Shown here: positions 28,553-38,211 of the stretch, piece by piece | Position numbering within the stretch: the first letter of the stretch is position 1 | Layout of the letters: the number at the start of each line of letters is the position of its first letter | Assembly (NCBI GenBank): GCA_964036195.1 | Contig: OZ038454.1 | Location: forward strand, 1,364,001 to 1,428,000 | Length of the DNA: 64,000 nt | Direction: 5' to 3' | DNA from: Sphaerolaimus hirsutus | Lineage: Eukaryota; Nematoda; Chromadorea; Monhysterida; Sphaerolaimidae | Notes under the pieces: model-generated | Told to the model about the DNA's origin: nothing | Seen by the model: only the letters and a program-made list of their open reading frames with translations | Databases searched by the model: none | Position numbers and translations under genes: made by a program

Positions 28553-28790
28553 AGGCATGTGCTACCGTAAATTCTCTAATAATACGACAGTCGTATTATT
28601 ATTTTCAGCACATTTTTAGGTGTCGTACTATAGGAGATGTCGCATTATTAGAGTGTCGTATTACCGTATTACCTCGGAATACCCCCAGGGGGTTTATTAT
28701 TTCGCCAGAAAAACTTGAGGGGGGATAATTCGAGGGGGGGGGGTATTCGAGGGGGGGGGGTCTATTATTTCGCCAGAAATTTTCGGAAAT
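28553..28790. repeat. TACCGTAAATT/TAATACGAC inverted repeat with G-tract tail
   Basis: TACCGTAAATTCTCTAATAATACGAC faces ATTATTAGAGTGTCGTATTACCGTA around a short centre. It is followed by TTATTATTTCGCCAGAAA repeated twice and long G-tracts. It belongs to the TACCGTA-ended MITE group. Confidence 0.5.
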
Positions 28791-28861
28791 TCCCCATACG
28801 CAGACGTAGAAAAATCGAACAATCACAGATTTATATGTGTTTATAGGCATATATTACTGTA

Positions 28862-29322
28862 TACCGTATTTACTCGAAATACCCCCCCCTCGAAATACCC
28901 CCCCTCGTTTGACCCCCCCCCCCTGTCGAGACCACTATGAAACAATCACCCCCCCCCCCTCGAAATAACCCCCCCCCCAGATTGAGTGTAAAGAGAACGT
29001 ACATGACAAATACTGCAGTTTGTGTTCTGCGTAGTGCAGAACACACGTTGAAACAATGTCGTAATCACGTGAGAGCAGTGTTTATACCATGTACTTACTT
29101 ACATCTATTAGTCTACAGGAGTCTATACAAGTCAGTTATTGATGCATTTTTCTACCCCAGTGTACATCACAAACAACGATTTAGTACTAGGATTTGAAAA
29201 AATTTCCTGTGAAATAATAACCCCCCCCCCTCGAAATACCCCCCCTCGTTTAACCCCCCCCCCCCTCTCGGGACCACTATGAAACAATCACCCCCCGGGG
29301 GGTATTTCGAGGAAATATGGTA
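28862..29322. mobile_element. TACCGTATTT-ended MITE rich in C-tracts (461 bp)
   Basis: TACCGTATTTACTCGAAATA followed by C7+ at the left end faces the complementary TATTTCGAGGAAATATGGTA at the right end, with two mismatches. TA dinucleotides flank both ends, as for Tc1/mariner-type elements. Internally CGAAATACCCCCC and GACCACTATGAAACAATCACC occur twice as direct repeats. No transposase is encoded. Confidence 0.6.
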
Positions 29323-29888
29323 TACACAAAAATCCCACGAAACTCCTATTCATGTCTCCAAAATCATCGTCTCGGCCAAAATATGTATTTTGGCCAAGTG
29401 CCAAATTTACCTGGCAAGGCTTAACGTAATCTAAAAGGCATTTGGCAAGGTGTCGTTGATCCGACTCACTTCAAAAAGTCAGCAAAAATACTGCTGACCT
29501 ATAATCGGATATTGGCACACTGCCAAATACCTTTTTCTCGTATTCGTGATATTCTGGCAGCTATTTTATTGCTACAAACTATAATACAATAGAACCCAGA
29601 TAAGTTAATTGGAAACTGCCTCTTGTCAAATAACACCTGCTGTGTCTTGTCTAACACCGTTCTTTGTGCACTGCTTGCTCACACAATGTGCCATCTGCAT
29701 AGACTTGTCCATTCTAACGCAATACATGATTATTTCCTATTCAGGGCGAGTTTGCGTTGGTATTTAACATTTTATTTTACTAACATGGAAACCGGGGTCA
29801 GAAAGAAATCCCTTTGACTGACTAATGTGTCAAAAAAGCCGCTAATTCAATCTCAACACCACCCGTTGATAATGTTGAAAATAATGAC
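29323..29888. other. upstream region of the spliced SGNH-type gene
   Basis: This AT-rich, non-coding stretch contains two perfect TTGGC-N5-GCCAA palindromes and several half sites. It is likely to hold the promoter of the downstream gene, but I identify no TATA box or initiator with confidence. Confidence 0.4.
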
Positions 29889-30206
29889 ATGTCAATCTTG
29901 AGCATAGAAAATGAAGCCGATTTTGAGGTGAGCCTAATACGAGCCATTTATATCTTTGTTTTGCTAGTCAGAGAGGTTTCCCATGACTTTGACGCATATT
30001 TATACTGGCTCACATTTACATTCAATGTCCAACTCTTGGCCACGTGCCAAGTTAATTCTGAGCTATACACAACGATAGTACATGAATATAAATACTCCCC
30101 TATCTATGTAAAGGGGTTGCGACAAGATTTTACTGTCGGGGCTTTCTCAATAATGTTTGAACACATAACCACGCTGACAAAAATTTCGATGTTGGCATTC
30201 TGCCAA
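29390..30206. promoter_or_regulatory. cluster of four NF1-type palindromes TTGGC-N5-GCCAA
   Basis: Perfect matches are at 29390-29404 (spacer CAAGT), 29512-29526 (ACACT), 30036-30050 (CACGT) and 30192-30206 (ATTCT). Two lie upstream of the first exon and two lie in intron 1. All four have T as the last spacer base, and their outer flanks differ, so they are not simply copies of one longer repeat. TTGGC-N5-GCCAA is the classic nuclear factor I binding site in animals. Confidence 0.6.
29889..29927 (+). CDS. SGNH-type gene, exon 1 (coding part)
   Basis: ATG at 29889 opens a 13-codon segment ending GAG|GTGAGC in phase 0. The same frame is open upstream to a TAA at about 29823, so the true start could be elsewhere if an upstream exon exists. 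Confidence 0.45.
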
Positions 30207-30377
30207 AAAATGTCATTTTCCATTGAAATGTTCCAAGCATGTGTATGGTTATTAGAGAATATACCTAAAGATATTATACATCAAATTAGCTCATCTCTTA
30301 ACGCTCAGACACTTGTGTTGAAAAATAGTAACATCTCAAACCACGACCTTTCCATAAGCATTCAAATGCTACTACAG

Positions 30378-30502
30378 ACCGCTATCGCGGGGAGGTCGAA
30401 AGAGGACCAACTTGCAATGAGATTGGTCTGGGGGCAAATGAAGAAGACAAAAAGTAAAAGTGTCAGTGCCACTCCTCATCCGACCCGCAAACGAGCTCCA
30501 AG
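30378..30502 (+). CDS. SGNH-type gene, exon 2
   Basis: The acceptor is CTACTACAG|ACC and the donor is CCAAG|GTTTGT. The exon encodes about 41 residues, Lys/Arg-rich (GQMKKTKSKS and PTRKRAPR), and ends in phase 2. The preceding intron is 450 nt, a multiple of three, and open in frame. Confidence 0.6.
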
Positions 30503-30709
30503 GTTTGTTCTGCGGTCATTTAAAGTAAGGATATTTGATGTGACATTTTTTTATGACTTAGCAATGTGTGGGGTTGCTCCATCACGCTTAGTTATTTCCT
30601 GGACACTATCTGAAAATATACACACTGTGCAAAAAGTAAAATGTGAAGATCTAAAAATCGTTCGTATTTTACTGTATCGAAATGGTTTGATAAAATTTAA
30701 ATATTTCAG

Positions 30710-30960
30710 TGCCACGAATGCTGGCGATCTATCGCCGGAAATGTCTGTGGGCAACCCAAATGCGGCAACAAGCGACAATGATGTGATTCCGTCCGAAAAC
30801 GTCGCCTCGCTGGTCGCCATGGCTCTAAACAGTGACACAAATTTGCCAGGTGTCACCAATGAAAAGCAGCCCGGTCCGGTTAAACAGAGTAATACGTGTT
30901 CCGAAATGAATGTGGATCAGGGGAAAAAATCTGAAAAAGCTGAAAAAGTTCAGTTGAAAG
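30710..30960 (+). CDS. SGNH-type gene, exon 3
   Basis: The acceptor is ATATTTCAG|TGCC and the donor is GAAAG|GTGAGTAT, both near consensus. The encoded 83 residues are hydrophilic (Asn, Ser, Asp, Lys) and end in a Lys/Glu run (KKSEKAEKVQLKG). Codon composition is clearly richer in GC than in the flanking introns. Confidence 0.65.
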
Positions 30961-31104
30961 GTGAGTATAGTTTGCTTACGTTTACAGTAAAGGGATCAGC
31001 TATCTTAAATGTGCAAAAATGTTTTACTTTTGTACAAATATTGAAAAAATCCCATGTGTGGTTGTGTACGTGTACATTGCTAATTGCAATAAAAACCTTT
31101 TCAG

Positions 31105-31254
31105 TTGTCGAAAGCTCCTCTGCTCTGGCCAGACGACGGCATCTAGCAGCACTGACCACCTCAAATAATCGCCTTGGTGGCATGAATTTAAAGGGCCAGC
31201 TAATGGTACATGAAAATAAAGCAATGAAGATTTCAGAGATGGCAAAGGCTTATG
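31105..31254 (+). CDS. SGNH-type gene, exon 4
   Basis: The acceptor is CCTTTTCAG|TTGTC and the donor is TTATG|GTGAGTAC. The exon encodes about 50 residues including ALARRRHLAALTT, and both ends are in phase 1. The frame is continuous with exons 3 and 5. Confidence 0.65.
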
Positions 31255-31434
31255 GTGAGTACAGTAAGCCATACTCTTGTTGTAATTTATGTATATCAGT
31301 CATACTTCATAAATTGATGTTCTACCAAACATTAAAATGCGATAGGTCACACATACATCATACAAAGTGTTGTCCTATCTATATACATGGGTCGTTTCCA
31401 TCCGTACAAATGACTATACATAACCATCTTTCAG

Positions 31435-31577
31435 CGCCCGATGGCAAAGTGCCAAAAATCTCGTGTGACTGGGGCAGTCTGAGCGGCGTGTTGTCACGCC
31501 ATTATTCTATCAGTGGTACTGAATTCGACCCCGAAAACGTGATGTCAGAGGTCCACAAATCCTTTGCCAACTTTGAT
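31435..31577 (+). CDS. SGNH-type gene, exon 5 (3' end uncertain)
   Basis: The acceptor is ATCTTTCAG|CGCCC. The frame encodes GTEFDPENVMSEVHKSFANF and remains open to 31668. The natural donor is unresolved: GATAC|GTCAAAC at 31577 is the best-looking site but gives a phase that does not fit the next exon. Confidence 0.5.
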
Positions 31578-31690
31578 ACGTCAAACTTACTTTTTCTGTG
31601 GTTATATTTACAATTCAAATGGGGGTTAAACTGGTTCTATGCACAATCAGACACTTCTTACATCACGTAATGCTAGTTTCCCTACTGCAG

Positions 31691-31735
31691 TTCGAAGTAT
31701 TCGTTGCGGGTTTGGCTGGCTCCCTCAAAGATGAC
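31691..31735 (+). CDS. SGNH-type gene, exon 6, part before the gypsy insertion
   Basis: The acceptor CCTACTGCAG|TTCGAAG opens a 15-codon stretch ending at the ATGAC target duplication. The frame resumes exactly at 39058 on the other side of the gypsy element, showing that one exon was split. Confidence 0.6.
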
Positions 31736-31894
31736 TTTTGGAATGCTGCTTTATTTATATTAAGCGGGGCATTGCATTGGCGAGGGTTTGTTCGTTTTAT
31801 GATGTTCATTCGGACCTCATGTTGACAGGGGGGGCAAAGAATAAATAGCGACAACAAAAGAAATATCACACGTGTGCATTTCACTACATCAACA
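31736..31894 (-). repeat. gypsy 3' LTR (159 bp)
   Basis: The LTR matches 38895-39052 with a few differences (for example GACAGGGGGGGCAAAG against GATGGGCGAGCAAAC). Minus-strand termini are TGTTGATGTAG and TTCCAAAA. It is unusually short for a gypsy element. Confidence 0.85.
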
Positions 31895-31910
31895 AGTTCC
31901 CCCTTTTTGA
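31895..31910 (-). other. gypsy polypurine tract
   Basis: The minus strand reads AAAAAGGGGGAACT directly before the 3' LTR, a classic plus-strand primer. Confidence 0.8.
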
Positions 31911-31953
31911 ACGAAGAGGTAAATAAGAATTTTGGGGGGCGAAGGGGGGTTAT

Positions 31954-32775
31954 TTAAGGATTTTCGGAAATCTCAGGTGTCTTTGGGTTTTCTAAAGGTG
32001 TTTCCGACTCATTATCACTATCCCCCTCCCCCGGCTCTACAGCCTGAAAAACTTCTTCTACAGTTTTCTTAAATTTTTTCGAGCACGTGGGTTCCAAAAC
32101 TACATTCTCTGGGACTTTGCCATGCAAAGGATGATCCTCATATTCATCAACGGCTTTCTTATAAAAACACAAAGTGGCATCAGACACAGACAACTTTTTC
32201 TTTAAAACTTTAATTTCACCGCGCGCAGCCGCCAATTCAACAGACTCCTCGGGGGGATCATTCTCGGCTTCCCGAATGGATGCTTTGAAGGCCTTGAAAT
32301 GAGTCTTGTTGCGGACATACTTCTCATGGAGAGCGCTGTGGGCATCAACGTCGTCGCGGCGGGCTGCCTCCAATTTGTCAACTTTTCCCTGGAGCGACAA
32401 CTTGTCTTCTTTGAGCAGCGAAATCTTCTTGCTGCACACCTCGAGTTGTCCGCGCAGCGTATAGATTTTGTTTTTGTCATGGGTACTTTCAGCCTTCAAC
32501 TCATAAAACTTCTTAGCGTAATCGATTGGGGCTGGGTGTGGCGCTTGCGGCGGCACAAATTGATTTGGTAGCACGAAAGATGGATGTTGTAGTTGGCCGG
32601 TGTAGGCTGGGTGCTGACCATAATTGGAAATCGGCGGGGCTGGGTAAGGCATAGAATAGGGCCGGCCCATAGGATCGCGTGAAAGGGGATTCATTTCACA
32701 CGTATTTTCCACAAGATTTTTGTTTACCATTTGTGTGCCAAAAAAACGTGTGAAAACAACATGCGGAAGTGCCAC
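31954..32775 (-). CDS. gypsy extra frame: Pro-rich coiled-coil protein
   Basis: This intact 273-codon frame lies between integrase and the polypurine tract, where some gypsy elements carry env. It has no signal peptide or transmembrane segment. After about 45 residues comes a Pro/Tyr-rich stretch (RPYSMPYPAPP), then a long heptad-rich coiled coil (about residues 90-205), and an acidic, Ser/Pro-rich end (EPGEGDSDNESE). It may be a structural or RNA-binding accessory protein, or a late gag-like protein. It resembles no family I can name. Confidence 0.6.
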   Translation of the reverse strand: MALPHVVFTRFFGTQMVNKNLVENTCEMNPLSRDPMGRPYSMPYPAPPISNYGQHPAYTGQLQHPSFVLPNQFVPPQAPHPAPIDYAKKFYELKAESTHDKNKIYTLRGQLEVCSKKISLLKEDKLSLQGKVDKLEAARRDDVDAHSALHEKYVRNKTHFKAFKASIREAENDPPEESVELAAARGEIKVLKKKLSVSDATLCFYKKAVDEYEDHPLHGKVPENVVLEPTCSKKFKKTVEEVFQAVEPGEGDSDNESETPLENPKTPEISENP

Positions 32776-32872
32776 GCGTGGAAGTGAGTGTTCACGTGAA
32801 CGTTACCAGTAAAGCTAAATACATAACAACTTAAACAACGCTGGTTTTTTTATCAGTTTCACTCAACTATAA

Positions 32873-34051
32873 TCAATTTGCTTTTGTCGTTGGCGGCAAC
32901 TTCCATGCAGAAAGTTGCGCGACGGTAAACGTTTCACCCCCCTCACCACGTAACAGCAACGTGGAACCAAACACCTCAATCACCAGATATGGCCCTCCAA
33001 ACTTGGGCGTGTTTTTCTCAGCTGAAAACAATTTGATCATCACTTGATCATCCGCATGAAAAATGTTGGAGTGCTTTTGATCAAAATGCTGCTTATACAA
33101 AGCTCTGTTTTTGTCACTTTGCGTCTGAGCTAAAAGTCTAGCAGCCTGAGGATCGATTTTTCGGGCAGCTGAGAAAAACAGGTTCCAATGGGGTAGATGG
33201 CCAAACACCAAATAAAATGGACAACATCCTGTCATACGGTTCATGGCCATGTTACAACGCAGAGTGGCCATTGGCAACACTTCCCACCACTTCTGATGAG
33301 GGAATTCGTGGGTGCAAAATAACAAAGATTCGCGAAGCGAGCGATTAGCCCGTTCCACAATCCCGTTGGCTGAAGGATTGTGCGCCAGAGTAGGGCTATG
33401 AGTCACTCCAAAATTGTCACACAAAAATCGCAAATCAGAATTGACAAATTCGGTTCCACGATCAGTGCTTAAAACACGGGGTGCGCCGCAAAACATGAAC
33501 ACATGGTTATATATCGCTTTTGACACTACAATAGCCGTCAATGATATCACCGGAATTGTTATCATGTAGTGCGACAAAGCATCAACAATCACCAAAATTT
33601 TCCGCACAGACTGTTTATCGAAGTACATAGTGTCAATATGCAATACATCAAAGGGTTGTGAAGGCGTCATCACATCCCCCAACGGCGAAGCATTAACTCG
33701 GTGGGACTTCACTGTCATACACTCTGCGCATGTTTGGCAAAATTCCAAAATGTTGCTCTTCATACCAGGCCAAGCAAAATATTGACACAATAAGTCTAAA
33801 GTGCGCGCCTGGCTCCCATGGCTGGCATAAACCCCTAAATGTGCTTGGACAAGGCAAGCATGCTGCCAAGATTTCGGAGGCCAAATAGCTAAATGTTGGG
33901 ACTTCACAGGTGCCCTGTAATATAAGACTTCATCGATAAGGTACGCATCCACAACGGAATCTGGATTGTTTTTTAGAGCACAAATCACCTTGTTCAAAAC
34001 ATGATCAGACATTTGAATTGTTTGCCAGTCAATGTCCGGTCGGGTGGACAA
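32873..34051 (-). CDS. gypsy integrase
   Basis: This is the C-terminal pol segment of 392 codons. A zinc-binding HHCC region (HLGVYASHGSQ, then CQTCAEC) is followed by the rve catalytic core with HIDTMYFD, STDRGTEF and the NPSANGIVERANRS glutamate motif, and a GPY/F-like C-terminal module (KFGGPYLVIEVFG). No chromodomain follows. It is in the same frame as RT/RNase H, separated by one TGA (34064-34066). The frame opens with TTG rather than ATG, so it should be part of the polyprotein. Confidence 0.85.
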   Translation of the reverse strand: MSTRPDIDWQTIQMSDHVLNKVICALKNNPDSVVDAYLIDEVLYYRAPVKSQHLAIWPPKSWQHACLVQAHLGVYASHGSQARTLDLLCQYFAWPGMKSNILEFCQTCAECMTVKSHRVNASPLGDVMTPSQPFDVLHIDTMYFDKQSVRKILVIVDALSHYMITIPVISLTAIVVSKAIYNHVFMFCGAPRVLSTDRGTEFVNSDLRFLCDNFGVTHSPTLAHNPSANGIVERANRSLRESLLFCTHEFPHQKWWEVLPMATLRCNMAMNRMTGCCPFYLVFGHLPHWNLFFSAARKIDPQAARLLAQTQSDKNRALYKQHFDQKHSNIFHADDQVMIKLFSAEKNTPKFGGPYLVIEVFGSTLLLRGEGGETFTVAQLSAWKLPPTTKAN

Positions 34052-34063
34052 AATGGGTTCATT

Positions 34064-36142
34064 TCAAGCGCAAACAGCTCCCACTGAGCGGACTATATCA
34101 GGTGACTGTCCTAAAACAATTTCAGTGGGTTTGCGCAATTCATCTTCTCCAAATTCTGTCTCGACAATTGGATTACGGGACAGCGCATCAGCAACTGAAT
34201 TTTGGATGCCAGGGCGATGAATGAAGGATGTGATTTTGTCCTGGACAAAGATAGCCCAACGAGCCAATTTAGAATGATGAGGGGACCTAAGTACTTGTTG
34301 TATTCCGGAATTATCAGTGATTACAGTGACTTTCTGCCCCTCCACATAGTCTGCGAAGCGACGCAGCGCCCAACAAATGCATAACGCCTCCAGTGAGGCA
34401 GCCGAGTAAGTGGAATGAGGATGCGTTAGTTTTTTTGAAATGTATGACACAGGATGTAATTTATTGTCTTTGCCGTATTGAGACAACACCGCCCCTAAAC
34501 CTAAACAGCTGGCATCCGTTTCTAAAACAAACCCCCGTGGGTCATCAAACAATGGGTGAATTAACACAGGTGACATGGAAAGTAAATGCTTTAATGTGTC
34601 CCAAGCGGTCAACATTTCCTCAGTCCATTCAAATGGAGTAGCTCCACTTTTTGACACATGTCCTTTGAGAACGGTATACAGTGGCGCTGATATGCGACTG
34701 AAATTCGGGATGAAATGAGAATAATAAATACATTTGCCAAGAAAACGCTGCAAATCTTGTTTGTTATGCACTTTGGGTTGTTCCATCACCGCGCGATATT
34801 GGGCTGGGGCTGGGGAAATGCCCTCAGAGGATATATGATGGCCCAAATACTTTAATTCAGATGCGAAAAATTTACATTTGGCCGGTTGAATTTTTAAATT
34901 GGCCCAGCGCAATCGCTCAAAGAGACGCCTCAAATGCACAAAATGTTCCCGGACATCGAAACTACTGCACAGGATGTCGTCGATATACGCCCTAATCCAG
35001 GGGCTAGCAGGGTCGTCATTCAAACCAGCCAATAAAATGGACATGAGCCTCTGGAAAGAAGCACCGGCATTCACAGTACCAAACGGGAGCCTCATATACC
35101 TGAACTGTCCGAGGCTACACACAAATGAAGTGCGCTCCCGCGTTTCCTCATTGGTCAGCGGCACATTGTAATAGCCGTGACGTATGTCCAGAGCAGAGAA
35201 TATTTTCCGCCCAGCGAACTCAGACAACAACTCGCCAATACGAGGCAATGGATATGAATCGATTTTGGTTATTAGATTTACCAATTTAAAATCCACACAA
35301 AATCTAAAATCGGAAGTGCCCTTGGGAGCGATTGTGATTGGTGACACCCAAGCACCGTTGGACGGTTCAATGATGCCTTCCTTAAGCATCGAAGAAATTG
35401 TTTTGTGGATGAAAGCACGTCTATGGCGGGCTTCATACCGAGCTGCCTGCTTAATGGGGGGTTGTGTGGGATCGGTAATGATTGTGTGTGAAATTAATGA
35501 TGTCTTCCCTACATCATAATGTGCACAACTAAAGATATCATGGAACTCAGATATCAGCTCAAAAAATTTGTTCTTTTCTGTGGCCGTTAACGGGATTTGC
35601 AAATCATCTCTTAATTTATCCCACACATATGCTGCTCTCTCAGTGGGAGATGTGGGTATGTACTCTTCTTGAGTGGCATCAGCAGGTTCGGAAGCTTCAG
35701 GTGGCATCGGTAAGGTAATTGCAGGTGTCATTAGGGCATTCTGACCAAAATTTTCCTCATGTTTTGTTTCTGAGCACAACAATGCTGAAAAGTTTCTACC
35801 GGGATATGACATTGCGCTATTCAAATAAGCATGACATTGAAACAAAGGCGTCCCGGCCGAAATTCTCAGCGGGAACGGGTTGGAGTTGAACAAACACACT
35901 GAGAATTTCGCGCAACCCTTAATCTGCACCAAGGTGTTATACATTGAAATTCTGTTATATTTCACATCTGCATTGGAATATAACAAAAAGCTGTTTTGCC
36001 AGATATCTGATGTCACTGCAGCTGGCATTGTTGGGATCGACATGGAATACGCAACTTTGCTTTGTGCTGGGATGAAAATAGATTTCGACGCTTTTACAAT
36101 GTCTGTGTAAATTGTCAAAAAACGCTTTTCATTGAGTAACAC
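34064..36142 (-). CDS. gypsy reverse transcriptase and RNase H
   Basis: The 692-codon segment shows RT fingers and palm motifs (FRFCVDFKLVN, LPFGTVNAGASFQ) and the catalytic YIDD near plus 34984. Connection and RNase H follow, with LETDASCLGLGAVLSQ, EALCICWALRRF and VITDNSG. The N-terminal ~150 residues belong to the protease-RT linker. It begins right after an in-frame TAA at 36143 and the first codon is GTG, not ATG, so it is a polyprotein segment rather than an independent gene. Confidence 0.88.
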   Translation of the reverse strand: MLLNEKRFLTIYTDIVKASKSIFIPAQSKVAYSMSIPTMPAAVTSDIWQNSFLLYSNADVKYNRISMYNTLVQIKGCAKFSVCLFNSNPFPLRISAGTPLFQCHAYLNSAMSYPGRNFSALLCSETKHEENFGQNALMTPAITLPMPPEASEPADATQEEYIPTSPTERAAYVWDKLRDDLQIPLTATEKNKFFELISEFHDIFSCAHYDVGKTSLISHTIITDPTQPPIKQAARYEARHRRAFIHKTISSMLKEGIIEPSNGAWVSPITIAPKGTSDFRFCVDFKLVNLITKIDSYPLPRIGELLSEFAGRKIFSALDIRHGYYNVPLTNEETRERTSFVCSLGQFRYMRLPFGTVNAGASFQRLMSILLAGLNDDPASPWIRAYIDDILCSSFDVREHFVHLRRLFERLRWANLKIQPAKCKFFASELKYLGHHISSEGISPAPAQYRAVMEQPKVHNKQDLQRFLGKCIYYSHFIPNFSRISAPLYTVLKGHVSKSGATPFEWTEEMLTAWDTLKHLLSMSPVLIHPLFDDPRGFVLETDASCLGLGAVLSQYGKDNKLHPVSYISKKLTHPHSTYSAASLEALCICWALRRFADYVEGQKVTVITDNSGIQQVLRSPHHSKLARWAIFVQDKITSFIHRPGIQNSVADALSRNPIVETEFGEDELRKPTEIVLGQSPDIVRSVGAVCA

Positions 36143-36337
36143 TTATTCTGCCAAATCCGCTGGCTCCTGAGGTAGGATGGCATCACAATATCGATCCAAA
36201 ACGAGAGGAATGAGCCAAGTGATTTTCAGAAATGGCATGACATCTGTGCCAATTAGGATTTCAGTAAGAGCGCCTGCACTACGGTTGACAAGAAAGGTAG
36301 TCACAACTTTTCTGCATACTTTGTCTATGGGCGACAC
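36143..36337 (-). CDS. gypsy protease C-terminal segment (shifted frame)
   Basis: These 64 codons continue the protease fold after a -1 frame change near 36330 (ILIGTDVMPFL is the C-terminal hydrophobic-Gly-Asp motif). It ends at the TAA that separates it from RT. Confidence 0.6.
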   Translation of the reverse strand: MSPIDKVCRKVVTTFLVNRSAGALTEILIGTDVMPFLKITWLIPLVLDRYCDAILPQEPADLAE

Positions 36338-38211
36338 GTGATCACATACAATTTTATTTCTGACAACTCCCCGTCCGATGTCTGACCGTTCACTGTATCA
36401 AGACATATTTTAGATTTTGTCATTTTTTCCACATAATTCTCCTTGGTGCGTTCAGAGAGCTCCTCTAGAAGTTTCAACGGGAGGAGTGATCGTGTGCACC
36501 CACTATCAAGTAGCACACGGCACGGAATTCCATCTATATTTACATTGGCATAAACTAATGGTCCATTAGTGGGTTTGATGGAAATACACAGTCTCTGATC
36601 ATCACCAATTGTGCTTTGAGCGCAGATCCCATTCACAGCCTTAAAAGTTCCAAACTCTACATTTTCAACATCCCGACACAAAACTCCAGACAACAGGTCA
36701 CTATAACTAGTAGAATCAGAAGAAAATTGAACATCGTGGCTATCACTTGTCAAGCCATCATCATTCACTGTCACTTGGCTGCTCGTGTTGGAAAACATTG
36801 TTGAAGAATTGGCCAACTTTGGTGTCACAGGTGTCTGAGAAAGGACAGGTAATGCATGAATGAATCGGGTGGACCAGTTGACAAACCCACCGGGATCACT
36901 GTTGTAGAGCTGCGAGACTCTATGATGGAACTCATGGACATACGCTGCACACGGGTCAACTTCATCACCCACATCATTTACTGCTGCACCATCAGAATCA
37001 TCAATGATCTCTCCCTTGACATCCCCATCAAAATCGAAATCACTGGCTGTTGTCAGGACAGACGCCTTGGCGATAGCTTTATTTTTGGGCACAGATGCAT
37101 CATGAGTTTGCTGCGGCCCAAAATGACGCACTTGGCCGTATCCTTCAGATTTATTACTAGCTGGGATGGGGGGTTGACTCATTGGTGCTGGTTGGATCAC
37201 TCTGTCAGCTCGGCACTGACTTTTCCGGTGACCAAAATGGCCTGGTCTAGGGCACCAAGGGTCATTGGGTACAGATTGAAATAACTGGCGCGCATTGGAA
37301 CGAGATGGCGGGGTTGACATCGATTTTACTTGGGAAACGGGCTTCACAAATTCCTGGAAATACTCCTCCACGACCCGTATCATTTTGGCAACAGGGAAAG
37401 ACTTCTGGGAAAATTGTTTCCTGAAATTGGCCACCACAAAGCAGTCAAACCGTGCCACATCATACCTTGACCAGAATTTGGTTGCAACCAGCATCTCCAC
37501 ACAATCCCGTGAATTCAAAACACTCTCTTTCAATTCAGTCGGCACTTTGGACAGCAAACGAATATAAAATTTGGTCAAAGTCTCATTCCTGTTCATAGCA
37601 GCATTATCCCATTCGAGCATGGAATAGCTCTGTGTGCGGTCCTTAAACACGTCAGACAATGCTGACAAAATCTCTGGGGCTGCTGGCAAATCATCAGGTT
37701 GAAATAACGTGGTATACACTTTGTAAGCCACACCTGACAACTTGGTGCTAAAAACATCCTTCCAAAAATGCACCAAAAGCTGAGGGTTGGGAATCGAACT
37801 AGCGGTGGCGGACACATGACGTTGCCATTCAGAAAATTTTACCACCTCTGATTTCCCCTTAAAAATTGGGATTTTGTCAAGCAAATGTGACCTAATGATT
37901 ATCCATTGATGCAAAACGTCGAGATCGGTGTTTTTAGCCATAGCTTGAGGAGCCCTTGACAAGCCATGCAAAAACCAAGGATCAGGGTCAATGGCCACAC
38001 TCGGAACAGGCAAAGTGTTGTCACAATTCTGAGGCTCATTCAAAATGTTTGCAACATCTGGCATTGGATACTTCACTTGTTCCTTAGGGGCAGTACTTTC
38101 GACATTTGCATTTATGGCCGGAGTTTCCACTTTATTGCCGCGCATCTCGTTCACGGCTGACTCAAACAAATTTTCCATTCTAGAGATTTGAGCGTCGAAA
38201 TCACCAACCAT
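36325..38211 (-). CDS. gypsy gag and protease N-terminal part
   Basis: The 628-codon frame contains a gag capsid-like helical region (about residues 85-280) and a degenerate zinc knuckle (CPRPGHFGHRKSQC, second cysteine replaced by Pro). A long acidic linker follows, then the aspartic protease catalytic motif LLDSGCTRSLL near residue 570 with DSG at the active site. It starts with ATG directly after a TGA in the same frame, so the 5' segment 38212-38688 may be its true N-terminus. Confidence 0.8.
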   Translation of the reverse strand: MVGDFDAQISRMENLFESAVNEMRGNKVETPAINANVESTAPKEQVKYPMPDVANILNEPQNCDNTLPVPSVAIDPDPWFLHGLSRAPQAMAKNTDLDVLHQWIIIRSHLLDKIPIFKGKSEVVKFSEWQRHVSATASSIPNPQLLVHFWKDVFSTKLSGVAYKVYTTLFQPDDLPAAPEILSALSDVFKDRTQSYSMLEWDNAAMNRNETLTKFYIRLLSKVPTELKESVLNSRDCVEMLVATKFWSRYDVARFDCFVVANFRKQFSQKSFPVAKMIRVVEEYFQEFVKPVSQVKSMSTPPSRSNARQLFQSVPNDPWCPRPGHFGHRKSQCRADRVIQPAPMSQPPIPASNKSEGYGQVRHFGPQQTHDASVPKNKAIAKASVLTTASDFDFDGDVKGEIIDDSDGAAVNDVGDEVDPCAAYVHEFHHRVSQLYNSDPGGFVNWSTRFIHALPVLSQTPVTPKLANSSTMFSNTSSQVTVNDDGLTSDSHDVQFSSDSTSYSDLLSGVLCRDVENVEFGTFKAVNGICAQSTIGDDQRLCISIKPTNGPLVYANVNIDGIPCRVLLDSGCTRSLLPLKLLEELSERTKENYVEKMTKSKICLDTVNGQTSDGELSEIKLYVITCRP

